From Cutaneotrichosporon cavernicola (taxonomy: Eukaryota > Basidiomycota > Tremellomycetes > Trichosporonales > Trichosporonaceae), in contig NC_083400.1 of assembly GCF_030864355.1 (NCBI RefSeq), positions 573,001 to 637,000 on the forward strand: DNA of 64,000 nt, read 5' to 3'. The notes beneath the pieces are model-generated. The model was not told the origin of the DNA, made no database searches, and saw only the letters and a program-made list of their open reading frames with translations. Position numbers and translations under genes: made by a program. Each line of letters begins with the position of its first letter. Positions within the stretch are counted from its first letter, which is position 1. Below, piece after piece: positions 1 through 11,931 of the stretch.

Positions 1-114
1 CCATCTCACCGTAGATCCAGAAGGAAGAGGAAGAGGATAAATAGACGGGTAGACGGGATGTATCCTTTTCTCTTCTCTTCTCAACCCAGTCATCAAAGCA
101 GTCACTTTCTCCAA

Positions 115-219
115 GTGAGTCACCCATCTCCCCATCTCCCATCTCCCCATCTCCCCCTGCCCATCTCCCCATCTCCCCCCCCCCCCCCCATCTCCCCATC
201 TCCCCCCCACTAACCCCAG
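115..219 (+). other. probable 5' intron carrying a minisatellite
   Basis: A GTGAGT donor at 115 and a ctaaccccag acceptor ending at 219 define a 105-nt intron just before the ATG at 226. It is either a leader intron or a coding intron, because the upstream exon from the ATG at 58 is in frame. Nearly all of it is repeat sequence. Confidence 0.5.
121..210 (+). repeat. CCCATCT-type minisatellite with a C15 run
   Basis: Degenerate tandem copies of CCCATCTC are interrupted by a run of 15 C at 175-189. The array lies inside the predicted intron before the cysteine-rich gene and probably varies in length. Confidence 0.8.
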
Positions 220-225
220 CCCACC

Positions 226-651
226 ATGGCCCCAACAAACATCACCGACCCATACGCGTGCTCGTCGTTCCCGACTTTGGACGGGGCGACCAAGGCGCCT
301 CCCGCCTACTGGCCGCCAACGCTCAACTCGACGTCGGGCCAACGCGCATGCGTCGCGTTTCCCAACTACTATATGGTGGAATGTTGCGGAACAGCTTCGC
401 AGGCCGTACATGACCCAAAGTGCGGATGGGAGGTGTGTATCTCAACAACGACGGATGCCCAGTGGGAAGAATGCTTCAAAAAGCTGGATGCACAGAGGGG
501 CAACGTCGCGAATAAGGGGTATACCTATAATTGTGCACAGCAGGCAACCAAGGAGAGTAGTAAAGTGGATAACAAGAAGAGTGGCGCGAGGAGGGCCGTC
601 GTTGGTGCCGCCGTGGTCGGAGCCGCCTGTGCTGCCCTCGCAGTGCTCTAG
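226..651 (+). CDS. small cysteine-rich protein with hydrophobic C-terminal tail
   Basis: I do not recognise the family. The 141-residue product starts at an ATG in a strong context (cccaccATGg). Residues 1-110 are polar and carry eight cysteines, including an adjacent Cys-Cys pair at about 54-55. A short basic Lys/Arg stretch follows, and the last 18 or so residues are Ala/Val-rich and hydrophobic. That layout suits a tail-anchored or surface-attached protein, although no N-terminal signal peptide is visible. A spliced upstream exon (58-114) joins exactly in frame across an intron at 115-219. It would add 21 residues (starting MYPFLFSS) if the ATG at 58 were used, so the true start is uncertain. 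Function is unknown. Confidence 0.6.
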   Translation: MAPTNITDPYACSSFPTLDGATKAPPAYWPPTLNSTSGQRACVAFPNYYMVECCGTASQAVHDPKCGWEVCISTTTDAQWEECFKKLDAQRGNVANKGYTYNCAQQATKESSKVDNKKSGARRAVVGAAVVGAACAALAVL

Positions 652-951
652 CCCATCCACCACCATCAACCCGCCCAACCCGTGCTATCCCACCACTGCC
701 GGCCACTACACATTACATCGCCCGTCGGTTCCAGCCTCCGCCATGTTTCTATAGGTTCTCGTACCTCTTCCCTAGTTGTTATGGTTAACAGTTCATGTTT
801 GGCTCGCAGCTCTTTGTTTACAAAGTGGCCAAAAGTGGAGGTGCGGCCTCCTCTCACCGTTCATTCCGTCTGGCCTCGTAAAATCCTGCATACCGGTACC
901 AAGTACTAATACAATACACCCAGTACACTGGCTACTAGTACAATCCTAAAT

Positions 952-3412
952 CTACGCCATCGCACTCGGCTGCTCGAGGCTCTCGCGCCGGTGTTCCTCG
1001 GCAGCACTCACGAGCGCGTCAATGCCAAGCAGCTGGCCGCCCGACGGTCCCGGCCAGCGCTTGTTCGGCGCGGCGAGGGGCCGCGGCTCGCGCGAACCCT
1101 CACGCGACGACCGGAACGATGAAAGCGGGGGAAGGTTGAAGCCGTCGCGCTCGCCCCGGTCGAGCGAGCCTGCACTGCCGCCAGAGCCGAGGGCGCGGTG
1201 GCCCCGCAACGGCGACGCCGAGCGGCGCAGCGGCGATTCGTTCCGGTCCCGTGAACGCAGGGGCGGCAGCAGGGGGTACCGGTTGAACGAGGGCTCAGAG
1301 GGCGTGACTACCGCCTGCGACGCCGCGGAAGACGCTGAGCTCTCGGGTAGGTGCGGTGACGAGGCGAGATGCGTGCCGTCCGCCCTCCCCCGGTTGGCTG
1401 GCTGAGGCGATGTCAATGTGGGACTGCGACTGTCGAGGTTGGGGAAAATGCCCCGCTTGAGCGTCTCGCGTCTATCCCAGCCCCACTCGCGGTACAGCTC
1501 GGCCCACCAGATGTTGAGACGCTCGTCGAGCATCTGCGACGACGACGACGACGACGAGGTCGCGTGGAGGTGGTCCGTCCAGCAGGTCACAATCATGATC
1601 GGGAAGAACACTGCGGTTAGCTTGTTGTGAAATTCAAGACTCACTGAGAGGTCCCTCTCGGCCGCGCTCGCCAAGCGCGCCAATGAGGACAGCCAAGTTG
1701 TCCACCGCCGAGCCCTGTCTCTGGACAGCGGTAGGCAAGCCATTATGTTTCGACTGGAGATAAAACATGCCACATTCGGCGACCGCGTGCATGTACGCAA
1801 ACGCCCAGCCGCTGAAGGCTATTGCAGGTACCGTGCTCTTGATCTTAGGCATCATGCTCGCGAGGTTGACCTCGTCAAAGCGCAGGTTGCGAGGAAGCTC
1901 GGTCGCCCAACCCTTGAGCCCCGCCTCAAAACTCATGCTGAACTTTGGGTCCGCTGCGTTGCCCGCGTTGACGTACGACATGATGTTGGCAAAGATGATG
2001 AGGATGCGCACAATGTGACCCATCTCGCCGACCTGGCCCTCCTCGCTGTGCCAGTTGCCAGAGCCAACAGTGATCGTGTCGCGGCGTCCCGGCTCGCGTC
2101 CATTACACGCCATACCGCCGTAGCGCTGCCAGTACATCTCTGGACCGGGTAGAGGAATGCGTGCGAGTTCGGCGTCTGAAAGACGCCGCGGGTGACCAGA
2201 GGCGACTGCGCAAATATCCTGCAAGACGACGAGCCAAAACGTGCGGTTGCGCACTTCGGCCATTGTGAAGAACTCGGCTGGGGGAAGGTTGAGGCTCTGC
2301 GATGGAGGGTTGAGCTGGCCATTCGCACCTGGGCGCATGACAGAGGCCGCCACATCGAGGTAGTAGAAACCTAGGCGTGCCTCGCGGACCGAGTTATAGA
2401 TCATGCTGAGCACGATACACGACTGAACAAACTCGGTCTCCTCCCACGTGCCCTGATCCCTCTTGCGCTCGTCCTCGGACCACCTCTGACGCGCATCGAT
2501 GACGCGATCGACGTGGGAGCGGCAACGGTCGGCAAAGACGAGGCCGCGCTTGTGCGACGGCGTGTCGGGAGGGAACGCCTTGACGAACGCCGGGTTCTCG
2601 CATAGTCTCGCGCCCATGGCGTACAGTGCGTCGAGCAGGAACGGTTGGATGAGGTTGAGGTACAACCGGTGGTGAAACGTCGTGGCATGGAACATGCAAG
2701 CGTAGGCTGGGGTACGCCGAAGCGCAATATCCAGCAACTCGGCCTGGAGTGCTGGGTCGCGCTCAACAAGGTCGATGGGGCCAAAGGGTCCAGGACGGTG
2801 CTCACCTGACATGCGCCAGTCGCGCACGTCAGTGCCCGCGGCTTTGCGGTAGTCACGACGCCATTCAGGGCTGCCGCCATTGGTTGCAGCACCGGACTGG
2901 TCCAGGTACGCTGCCACCTGTGGCTTATCGTCGTCGCTAAGGCGCTTATTCATTGGCGTCGCCGACGAGTCACGAGTGCGGGGTGGTGGAATCTGCTCGC
3001 CCTGAGCGTTAAGGTATATGCATGGGCGGGCCGAAAACTCGCAGTTGGAACAGGGGGCAAATCCGTCGCAACGGCGCTTGTTCTTGTGACATGCACTGCA
3101 AGCCTTGGCGAGACGTTTACGCTTTCTTCCCTTGGTGGTGAGCTCCTCCTTGTCGAGGTCGAGCTTGGGCCGGGGTGGTGCGAGGGGTGCGACATTGCCG
3201 ATACCGACGCCATACATTGTCTGCCCGTATGCGATGGCGCTCGAAGTACGAGAAATGGCCGCGCGGACGGGAGTATGGGAAAGAGGACTTGGCTGTCTGA
3301 CAGCATCGGTCTTGGCTGCGTCAAGTGCTCTGGGGATGGGGGAGCGGGTTCGAGGCTGAAGAGGCGGAGGTGGCCTCACGGTGCCGTCCCGCTGGACGTC
3401 TTCATTAGGCAT
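952..3412 (-). CDS. Zn2Cys6 fungal transcription factor (TF1)
   Basis: This is a DNA-binding transcriptional regulator of the fungal Gal4-type class. Exon 1 is 3412-1645 and exon 2 is 1610-952, joined across a 34-nt intron (GTGAGT donor, gctaaccgcag acceptor) to give 808 residues. A basic stretch at about 95-103 precedes the binuclear zinc cluster, whose ligands are C105, C108, C115, C121, C124 and C131 (C-x2-C-x6-C-x5-C-x2-C-x6-C). The middle region (about 210-520) resembles the fungal_trans regulatory domain, with FHATTFHHRLYLNLIQPF as a typical block. The C-terminal exon has a poly-Ser run followed by a Ser/Arg/Pro-rich tail. The target genes cannot be told from sequence. A 4-kb gene-poor region lies upstream and could hold a long promoter or leader. 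Confidence 0.88.
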
Positions 3413-4197
3413 TGCAACTCGATAGAGTGATGGCCAACCAAACGACTAAGAGAGGTTGTGGAGATCTGCTGGTGGTGGGTTCAAGTAGTTGACAAAAAAG
3501 AGTTGGAAAGATGGCACAAGGGTTGAATGCAAGTGACAAGGGATAGGATGGTGAGACGAGTCCGAGAGCGAGGAGTAAGGGGTGGTGAGATTTGTGGGGT
3601 GTGGGGGTCGTAGCCGAGAAGCGGGGTTCGAGCGCGGGGATGCCGAGGTCGAGGTTTAGAAATGGTAGGATGGGTTTATGTCGGGGGAATCAAGTTGAGA
3701 GTACGCCAGATTGGAATGATTACACAAGGTACGTGCCCAAGTGTGGCCCGATGAGTGCCGATTCCACAGTGCGTGCGAGAGTGGGGCAAACAAAGTCAAT
3801 ACCGCGAGGTAGGATCAGAATGGATCAGAGCGTTCGCGAGGGGCAAAAGAGGGAGTCGACAGTGCGAGGTAGGTATTGTTGAGATGGGGGGGAAGGAGGG
3901 AGGTTTGTGCGACAGTTGCCAGTTGACGGTTTGGATAAGGGGTAAGTGGAATCCGGGCCCAGTTGTATCCGAAAGTCGAAGGTATGCAAATAGTCGATCG
4001 CAACAAATCCAAAGGGAGTGGCGAGAGGGATAACAAGCAAGGTGGTTGAGTGGCGCGATTGGCAAGGGATCAAGTCAAGTGTCAGTGGATGGAACTTTGG
4101 ACCAACGTTGGAACGTTTGGGTCATATCAACGAGGCTGACCTACCTATTGTTGCTTGGGTCTCGTCCGCGGGGAAAGAGGTCGCGTGATGACTGTCA

Positions 4198-4216
4198 GGG
4201 GGGGGGGGGGGGGGGG
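4198..4216. repeat. G19 homopolymer
   Basis: An uninterrupted run of 19 G in non-coding sequence, one of several long G/C homopolymers in the window. Confidence 0.9.
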
Positions 4217-4604
4217 ATTGGAAGAGAGAGACAGTCGGTGGCGGTGAGGGTGAGGGGCAAGGTGCCTCTTGAAATCAAAGTGAGACTTAGCCTGTTGGCA
4301 AAGAGGCTAGGGTTGGAGAACAAGCACTTCAGGAGTCTTGTTAGCGACAGTGCACTGAACGGCGCACGGTGGCGTTTGAAGAGGGGGGAATGTCGAGAGA
4401 TACGAGCCACCACCGGGAAAAGTGGAAATGGGCAGGCGCGTGAGTCGGAACAAGATGAGGATGAGGATGTGTGGAGTGGCCAAGGTTGAAGTGATAGAAG
4501 ATGGTGAGAGAGGGAGGAATGCTAGGCTGAGGTTGTGTGGATGTGTGGGAGAGTGGCGTGCGGGTGGGGCGCAAGCGAGGCCGTTGGTGTGCGCTGCGGC
4601 AATG

Positions 4605-4644
4605 GCAACAGCAACAGCAACAGCAACGGCAACGGCAACGGCAA
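4605..4644 (+). repeat. CAACAG/CAACGG hexanucleotide microsatellite
   Basis: About six imperfect copies of a six-base unit (CAACAG drifting to CAACGG) in non-coding sequence. Confidence 0.85.
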
Positions 4645-7386
4645 GCGGCAAGCGGCGGGAGAGTGGCGCCGAGCGAGAAAGAGTCGAGGAATGTAGCGGG
4701 TTGTCGCGGGTGCGTCTGGAAGGGATACCGATTGAATCCTGTGGAACTAGTTGATGAGTAGAATGGGTATTGGTGTTGTGGAGTAGTGTAAGTTTGTGGT
4801 TTGAACCAGTGACACCAAGGACGGCGACACCAGAAGCAATAGTCAACAGGGTTGGGGGTTGGGTGGTGGGGCGACGGAGCGGGCCGAGTTTCTACTAGAC
4901 GTCGATTACTATTCAAACAAATTCCATTTACAGGCCAGAGCCAGTTCAACTCGATATTGCCACCGGATACCTTGCCCCCGCCTGCCCCGGCGGCCTGACC
5001 CGCTTAATACCTTTGTAGGTAAGGGTTAAAGGGCTATAAGGCTACTACAAGCCGCTCAAGCCGCTTTTAGTTTCCTTAATGGGGTCCCCTCACTACCCTG
5101 ATTACTCTCATTGCCGCCGGTATTGCTTGTACAACTGTCAAGCAAACCCTGAAAAAAGGCGCCATGTGGCTCCGGGGCTACGGGTTACCCGATACTAGTC
5201 TCTTCTTTTACAACGGCCGGTCTATCTCCAAACGTCTCTCCGACAAAAACGTCGTTTGTGCTCGGGCCCGTGCTCATTGCTTATCCTGCAACCCGCGCCA
5301 CACGGGGCTCGGTGGGGGTGTGAGGATAACACGCTACAAGTTGCATCTGGAGAGGCGCACGGGCATGAAAAATCTGCCCGACTTGTTGGGTTTAGCGATT
5401 AGCGAGCAACAAGCTCCAATCAACCGGAGGTGGCGCGTCCGATGACTCGAGATGGAAATCTGGGCTAGTCTGCGGGCGGGCTTTGAATCATATTGTTGAG
5501 TTGGAGAGATGTAGAGCTGTGAGCTGCCGAGCTGCCGAACTGCCGCCGGAGCATGGCGATTGGTGAGATCCCCGTCTCCCAGCTTCCTCATAACCCTTAT
5601 TCACAACTGCCGCCGGCCGATGGTCGGTCGGAATGAGTTGGTTCCTGAACTTGTTGGTCCATGTCCTGAATCTCTTCCGCCTGGCCGCTTGGCCGCCTGG
5701 CCGAATGGCCGCCTGGGTTATGGAGCTTGCTTCCGCTTGAACCTGGGCGTGGGCGTGGACGTGGGCATCCGGACATTGGGGACGTGATCCACTTGCACGC
5801 CTCCACCCTCCACCCTCCACCCTCCACCAAGCATACGCTAGTGGGGTAGAGGCAGAACTATAGCCCGACTTGGCTTCAGAAGTCTTCCTAGCACCTTGCT
5901 CAAAAGTCCGAAAGCCAACCGTACCGCCAGCCTCGTCGGATCGTCCGGGACCAATCTCGCCTGCATGCACACTTTGAGTTTGAGCCGAGCCGAGGTGGTC
6001 GGAGCACAGTCCGTGTCCTATGGCCACTTGAACCACAATACTGTAGTCACCTCCATGCAACTCCAGTCCCCCCATCTACCACAAACCGCAGAGACCTCTT
6101 CATGCCGCGAGGTTTTGCCGCTTTACGCGACAAACCCATTGACTGTAAAGCACAGACCCGCCGGCATCGTTGAGGCATTCAGGGATTCAGGGTGTCGGAT
6201 TAGACCGATTCAGAGGCCCCACTTTTGATGCCGCGTTAATCCGATCTACCCTCTTGGTGCCTAAAATTGAGCCGATTCCCGTACTTTGCGATTCCGTCAA
6301 GGTGACTGTCACGAAAACGTCACAGATTAGCCCGTGATCAAAATAGCCGGCGGTACTTTTACTCAAGGCACTTATTGGTTTGAAAGGGGGAGGGAGGTGG
6401 GTGGGCAAACTGTAGAACAGCTAGAACTGGCCAGCATTGCGATTCGCGACTCTGGAACTTTACTTCAGGTAGAGAGGCAAAGGTCGTAATTGCAAAGTCA
6501 GAAAGATCTAGGTATTGCATACCATGGCGCCGACGGGCCGGGCGGAAGGGTGCAGAACAGAGGCCAGGCCAGGTCACATGAACTCAACTTGGAGCCCGGC
6601 CGGTCTAGTCCTCAGCCTCCACCTCAGCCTCTCGATCAAAAGGCTAAAGCTCCACCAATTGGGCCGGCCTCGACCACGGGTTTCGGCTGTTTCCAAGATA
6701 GACTCGGTTCAGTAACCCACGACCTTGCCTTGGCTGTCAAGCTGTGGCGGCGGAGATCAAGTCAAGTTATCGCATCACGTGGTCATCGCGTGGCTGCATC
6801 CCACGTGGCACCATTTTGTCCTGCCTTGCAACCAACGACGGCTTGGTCCATGTCGCATTGTGCATCCGCCTCCATTTATCAAGCGCTGACATTGTCCTCC
6901 TCACTGATCTCAACTCTCCCTTCTCTAGACACCAATTTGGCATTTGCTCAAGGGTGCAGTCTAACTGCCAGAGCTGAACTGACTGGATCACTGGTGTATT
7001 AGATCACTTGCGCCGGCCTCGGAGAAAGGTTGGAATCAAGCGGGGAGAACTCGCGACCAACAGTGGACCAAGACGAATTTCCTAAGCACTGCGTCGGATA
7101 CAAGCTGCTACTGCTACATTCACCCAAGTTGAATCAGCATATTGGATCCTTCAGCCGCTTACCGGCTCCCCAGCCGATTCGAACCAGAGCGAGGAAGATA
7201 CCGAGATACCCGCCGCCTTGAACCCGAGTTGGGCACAGTCGTTGTCCTGCTACCAGGCCTATCCTCTCATCTCACAGTCGCTAGGTGGGGTTTGGCTTCG
7301 CAAGATGATCAGTTACGTCAGTCACGCCAGTCACGCCATCAGCCGCGAACAATCCTACATTCTACACTTAATACGCCACTATGCAA

Positions 7387-8375
7387 CTACGCCTCGACCT
7401 TTTTGAGGTTGGGGTGGAGCTTGGGCTCGACGGTGAGGACGCGGTCGACAATCTTCGTGAGCGCGGCGCCGCGGTTCTTCTGCATCGACGATTCGACTTC
7501 GGCGAGCTGCTTCTTGGTCGACTCGTCGATCGTCGACTGCGACGTCGACTTGTGCGACGTGTGCTGTGAGAGTGAACCCGAGCGAAGCGAGGGCGAGCGA
7601 GGGTGGATGAGTCAGAGTGGGTGAGGGTTGAGGGGTGAGGTGTACCGTGAGAGGAGCCGAGTGGGAACATGGCAGGAGGGTCGGGGGGCGAGGAAGGGAG
7701 ACAAGTCGGCAGGACGAGGATGAGGGAGGGGCAGAGGACGCACGAGTCCACAGCGGTGGAGTGCAAAGGTATAGACGACGTTGGACGCAGAGTCAGTCAG
7801 TCGCGGAGACAGCGTCAGTATCTTGGCCATGTCACAACACAACACAACACAACACAACCCACCTCGGACTCAAACTTCTTGAAGTCGGCCTCCTTCTGAG
7901 CCTTGTACTCGGCAATCTCCTTGGCAGCCTCCGTCCGCGCGTCCTTGAGCTTCTGTACGCGGTCTGGTGTGAGCCAAGTGAGCGAGTGAGCGAGCGAACG
8001 TCGAGCAGAGTGGGTTGGTGGGTTGGTTGTGGGGAGGGGAATCAAGGGGAGGGCGGGAGAGAGTAAACGGTGGTGTCGAAACGGGATGAGAGGACGATGG
8101 GAGGACGATGGATGAGGAGAGCAGGAGAGCTCATATGAGAGTGCGACCGCAACCCCAGCGACTCCCGGCCCACTCACATTGGCGAGCCTTGGTCACGACC
8201 TTGCTTGCCTCCTTCTCGGCCTCGAGGAGCGTCTGGATGCCCTGCGAGTTGGCGGCCTGTGGTTAGCGTCACCAGACCGCAAGCCCACCATGCTGAGTGA
8301 GATCTAGTGTGTTGGATGGATGGTGTCAACAGCTCAAACAGCGGTAATGGGCGTGAGTGACGAGTGACGCACCAT
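7387..8375 (-). CDS. VMA10: V-type proton ATPase subunit G (Vma10)
   Basis: Subunit G forms part of the peripheral stalk of the vacuolar proton pump and pairs with subunit E to hold V1 against rotation. The exons are 8375-8373 (the ATG alone), 8256-8178, 7963-7863 and 7563-7387, giving 119 residues. The N-terminal part carries GIQTLLEAEKEASKVV and RQYRVQKLKDARTEAAKEI, the family hallmark. It continues as a charged alpha-helix and ends near HPNLKKVEA, matching the usual 110-120 residue length. Three exon junctions are supported by frame and family alignment. The single-codon first exon with a GTGCGT donor is the best choice found but is less certain. The introns (116, 214 and 299 nt) are long for this genome, and one holds a CACAA repeat. 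Confidence 0.9.
7833..7858. repeat. CACAA pentanucleotide repeat in the VMA10 intron
   Basis: Five tandem CACAA units lie just inside the donor end of the last VMA10 intron, so on the transcript the repeat reads as TTGTG copies. Confidence 0.9.
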
Positions 8376-8665
8376 CCCATGGATGATTGGGGGGTGGGGG
8401 ATCACGTGGTGAATGACACGTCACCCCTGCCCCACTCCAATGTATACCCCTCTGAGCTGCCCCACTCCTCCTCACACAACTTCCCTGCATGATTGCACAT
8501 GCTGCCTCAATCTCAACACCATCAACGCACAGAGCCAGAGCAACTCCCAGTCCCTCCTGCACCTCAAGTCCCAGTATCTAGAGCTCATTACCAACCTACA
8601 TCCCAGAGCATCTCGCGGAGTCCCCTGCCCTCACAATGATGATATGCCATTGAATACACAAAACT

Positions 8666-9643
8666 CTAATCTGTACGCACCTCCCCTTCCACCTCCCTCG
8701 CACGCTCAGCAGCGTTCACCCGCGCCTCAACGCTGGCCTTGAGCGACGCCATACCAGCCTGCCACGCTTCTTTCATCCACTCCCACAGGCGCACCCACAC
8801 CTCATACCATCCCCTGATGCGGCGCCACCTCCGTTCCGCAACCCACGTATCGAACCAGTGCGGTTGGCGGGCCGCGGCTTCACGAGCGAGTCGCGCCTGC
8901 TCGGGGTTGACCTCGAGGATCTGCGTCTCGACATATGTGAGGAGCTTGCGTGCAATTGCGCGAACGACGTCGTACACGCTCACGATGGAGTTGACTACAC
9001 CAATCGCGACGGCGAGGATAACGAGGATACCGCCTATGTTGGGAGCGCGACGGCGGATATTCTCCAATGGTCCCCGAAACACCCCCGTCCCAAAGATTGT
9101 GTAGACCAGTTGAAGGGGCGCGAAGAGCGAAAGTGAAGCTAGGAGTGAGAGGAAGGAGAGTGAACCCAGAACACTCAGGCCTAGGATGAGGCGAATTGTC
9201 GCTGCCAATGCTAGGCGAGACGCGCGGGTGTGAAAGCTGCGCCCGTCCCGAGGCCACATGTCGTACGCCGCTGCCGCGAGGCCCAGGAAGATGTCAACCG
9301 CCTCGACAATGACATCGTACACCAGAGTCAGGCCGGGTGCTGCGATGATCACACTCCCGTCCTCGTTCTCCCATACATCGCCGTGCCGTGTCATGCCGCC
9401 AGTCTTTGCCTTTGCGCCCGTCTTTGCCGACTCGGCCGCCTTATCGGCCTCGGCCGCGACTTGGGCTGCAGCCACTAGGTAGCGCAATAGGACGTGCCCA
9501 CAGATGAAGGTGATGAGGAGGAAGAGGACGGTGGTGAGGAGGTAGAGGATCGTCTTGGATGTTGCGAGCCCGGATGCGAGAGTCCGCCGGATCGCGTATT
9601 GGTGGTGGCATTGAGGACATTCTGGTGTCAGCTTGCAACATGT

Positions 9644-9675
<32 letters not shown>

Positions 9676-10649
9676 AAGGGTGATGTGGCAACAGCCATGT
9701 CATCGCGTATGCTCAGCGTGTTGGGCTCATACCCTTCCTCTTGTTTACCGCGGCAGCACAACAGAGAAGCCGATCACAACAGAGAAGCCGACCACCTCTT
9801 GGAGGGCAACACGACGACGGGGTGCGCATCGACGAGCCTGTCACTCACCCAAGAAGGTCTTGGCATTGACCCCAGTCCCACGCCACTGGTTGATACACTG
9901 AACATGCACGTACTGTCGTCAGCTCAACCAACAGCGCCATTGCTCACCCGCATACTTCCAGCGCAGAGACAGGGCGAAATCAGGCGACCCAATTCGGCCT
10001 CCTCCTCGCGCCCGCCGAAGCAGATTCGGCACTGCTGTTCGTCTCCCGCCGGCGTTGCCTCACCCGACCTCGCTTCTTGCAGGACGCTTTCTGGTGGGGG
10101 ACGAGGGGTGTCCGTGACGCTATCTGGTGGGTGTACCTCTGGGTCGGGACGGCGTCGGCGTAGTCCTTCTAGGCCGTCGGGCATCTCAAGCTGGGGCTTA
10201 CCCTCCGCAGCTTCGGGCATTGGTTGCTGCTTCTCCACTCCCTCCGCCTCGTCCACTGCGGTGGTCTCTTCAGCAGCCGAGGCCTCTCTTCCTGCGACAA
10301 GCTGCTCTTCAGACTCGAGAGCCTCCTGTTCCTCGGCAGCGAGACGCTCCGCCCGGGCTCGGCGCTGGCTCTCGAGATCCTGCTCGGGGTCGTGATCTTG
10401 GACGCCTGGGACGCTGGGCATTGTCGGCGACTGGACGGTGGGTAAAGAACCCTCCGCCATTCTCAACTGTTCAGGAGGAAGGTTGTCGCGCGCCGAACCG
10501 ACTTCTACATCAGGGCCGTCGGCCATGGTCGACTGCGGCGCCCGGTGCCCTGCCGTTTCCAATGTCGCGGGAGCCGGAGCAGGAGCTGGATCAGGTGAAA
10601 TGCGCAGAAGGAAGGTATCGACAGCGGCCTCGTCGTCTTCCCGCGCCAT
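8666..10649 (-). CDS. RING-CH (MARCH-type) membrane E3 ubiquitin ligase
   Basis: This is a probable membrane-anchored ubiquitin ligase. The exons are 10649-9948, 9912-9849 and 9621-8666, giving 573 residues. Residues 1-200 are acidic and Glu/Pro-rich. The RING-CH finger has ligands C207, C210, C227, C229, H237, C240, C257 and C260 (C4HC3), and the two introns fall inside the finger. Several hydrophobic segments follow, for example TILYLLTTVLFLLITFICG and a long Leu/Ser-rich block, suggesting about four or more membrane spans. Basic and aromatic residues dominate the C-terminal tail. The start was placed at MAREDDEA rather than an upstream in-frame ATG because the upstream stretch looks like leader. 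It is shorter than Doa10/Ssm4, so it may be a separate fungal MARCH family; the substrate is unknown. Confidence 0.85.
9647..9669. repeat. G23 homopolymer in an intron of the RING-CH gene
   Basis: A run of 23 G (C on the transcript strand) lies about 25 nt before the acceptor of the 227-nt intron 9848-9622, where it could act as the pyrimidine tract. Confidence 0.9.
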
Positions 10650-11074
10650 AGTAAACGAGTGTGGTGATGGTGGTGAATGATAAAGTGGATTATGTGGACG
10701 ATACGTTGAACGTGGACACGGTTCCGGGAGGGATGGGGTAAATCGCGGGGGGTCCAAGGCACGAGGCGGGGCTTCTTGGCGGACTGCGGGGGAATGATAC
10801 TGGGATCCTTTCAGTTGATCCACGTTCACTTTGCTCCAATATCCATCTTTGACATCTACTCACTTGAATCTTTCAACAACTTATATCTCGAACCGTCATT
10901 GCCATCATATTGTCCTGAGCGCTAGAAACAGGCTCTGACAAGATCTCGACCTCCGATCACTGACGGCGTCATTATCACCGCCCTCAACCCGCCCCAGACA
11001 ACCAAAGTCCCAACTTTTGTCCCGTCGCCAATCCCAGACCCCACACCTCTTCATCTCTTCTCCTCGCCTCCGCC
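10650..11074. promoter_or_regulatory. divergent promoter region
   Basis: This 425-bp gap lies between the start codons of the RING-CH ligase (minus) and the disordered protein (plus). Both promoters must lie here or overlap the 5' ends. No clear TATA box or named factor site was identified. Confidence 0.5.
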
Positions 11075-11924
11075 ATGACCGACTCAAATTCGTCGTTTCG
11101 CGACATGATACGCGCCAAGAACTCGGCCCCCAGCCAGGGGTGGCAGGGTCCGCGCACAAAGTGGTCCGGGACGCGTGACAACTCGTCGTCCTACGTCGAC
11201 CCACACCCTGCACCTCCCTCCGGGCCCTCCAGCGCGAACCCATACTCCTCGAGCGGACCGTACGCCTCATCACACCAGCAGAACGTAGCATCGGGGATCA
11301 ACGACGACGCTGGGCACTCGCGCTCCCGCGACGCCGGTTCGCGCTTCGCCGAGCGCTATTCTGGCCAGCGCAATCACCGTACGGACCCTCCTCCTGCCGA
11401 GCCCAAGAAGGGCGGCTGGAGTTCGTGGCTTGGTGGGAATAAGTCTAGCGAACCCAAGCCGACAGATTCTAGAGCCCATGAACCAGAACAAAAGTCACAC
11501 AGCCGGGGTTCGGAGGAGCGCCAGATGCCCGACCGCCCGCGGCGTGGACGATACATTCCCCCCTCGGAGCGCAAGCCTGGCGACCCCATGTTCGAGCCCG
11601 TCGCACCGCCTCCTAAACGCGGGCCACGTACCACCGACTCTGATGATGAGGACGAGCCGGACCCGAACGATAACAGTTGGGGTGCGTGGGCGTCGCGGCA
11701 GACCAAGGCGGCCAACGTTATGATGCAGCAGGCCAGCGACAAGCTCAATGAGGGATGGGATAGCGTCAACGACGCAAACAAGCGCGATAAGGTTTGTGGC
11801 CGCGAGACTGGGCTGACTTCAGGCGCTCACTAATGTGGGCAACGGTGCAGTCAACGCCGCCGGCACAGCTGTCAAGTACACCGCCAAGGGTATTTGGAAC
11901 GTCGGCAAGGCCGCGATGAAGTAG
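11075..11924 (+). CDS. disordered Ser/Pro/Arg-rich protein with amphipathic C-terminus
   Basis: I do not recognise this gene. Exon 1 (11075-11791) and exon 2 (11823-11924) join across a 31-nt intron to give 272 residues. Most of the product is low-complexity Ser/Pro/Arg/Asp sequence, including an RPRRGRYIPPSERKPGD stretch and an acidic DSDDEDEPDPND segment. The last 60 or so residues (ASRQTKAANVMMQQASDKLNEGWDSV and on through exon 2) look like amphipathic helices rich in Ala and Lys. The acceptor at 11822 was chosen over one at 11850 because it keeps strong G/C third-position bias. The C-terminal helix may bind membranes or proteins, but this is inference. Confidence 0.7.
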
Positions 11925-11931
11925 GATGTCC

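Larger units (their letters stand above)
3413..7386. other. gene-poor region upstream of TF1
   Basis: No convincing gene was seen on either strand. Open frames here lack codon bias, splice logic and recognisable domains. The region contains a G19 run (4198-4216), a CAACAG/CAACGG repeat (4605-4644) and a CCACCCT repeat near 5804-5828. The part nearest 3413 may be promoter or leader of the transcription factor. The part nearest 7387 is downstream of the V-ATPase gene. Confidence 0.6.

Noticed and set aside
4307..4949. overlapping minus-strand frames of 179 and 202 codons
   Set aside because: They are Ser/Thr/Pro/His-rich readings of simple repeats (CAACAG, G-rich tracts), with no start context or splice pattern.
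5488..6075. 195-codon minus-strand open frame in the 3.4-7.4 kb gap
   Set aside because: It is rich in low-complexity residues, shows no codon bias or known domain, and has no splice partners; it is probably a chance frame in GC-rich DNA.
11823..11850. alternative acceptor at 11850 for the disordered-protein gene
   Set aside because: It gives a Pro/Ser/Thr-rich tail without the G/C third-position bias, whereas the acceptor at 11822 keeps it.
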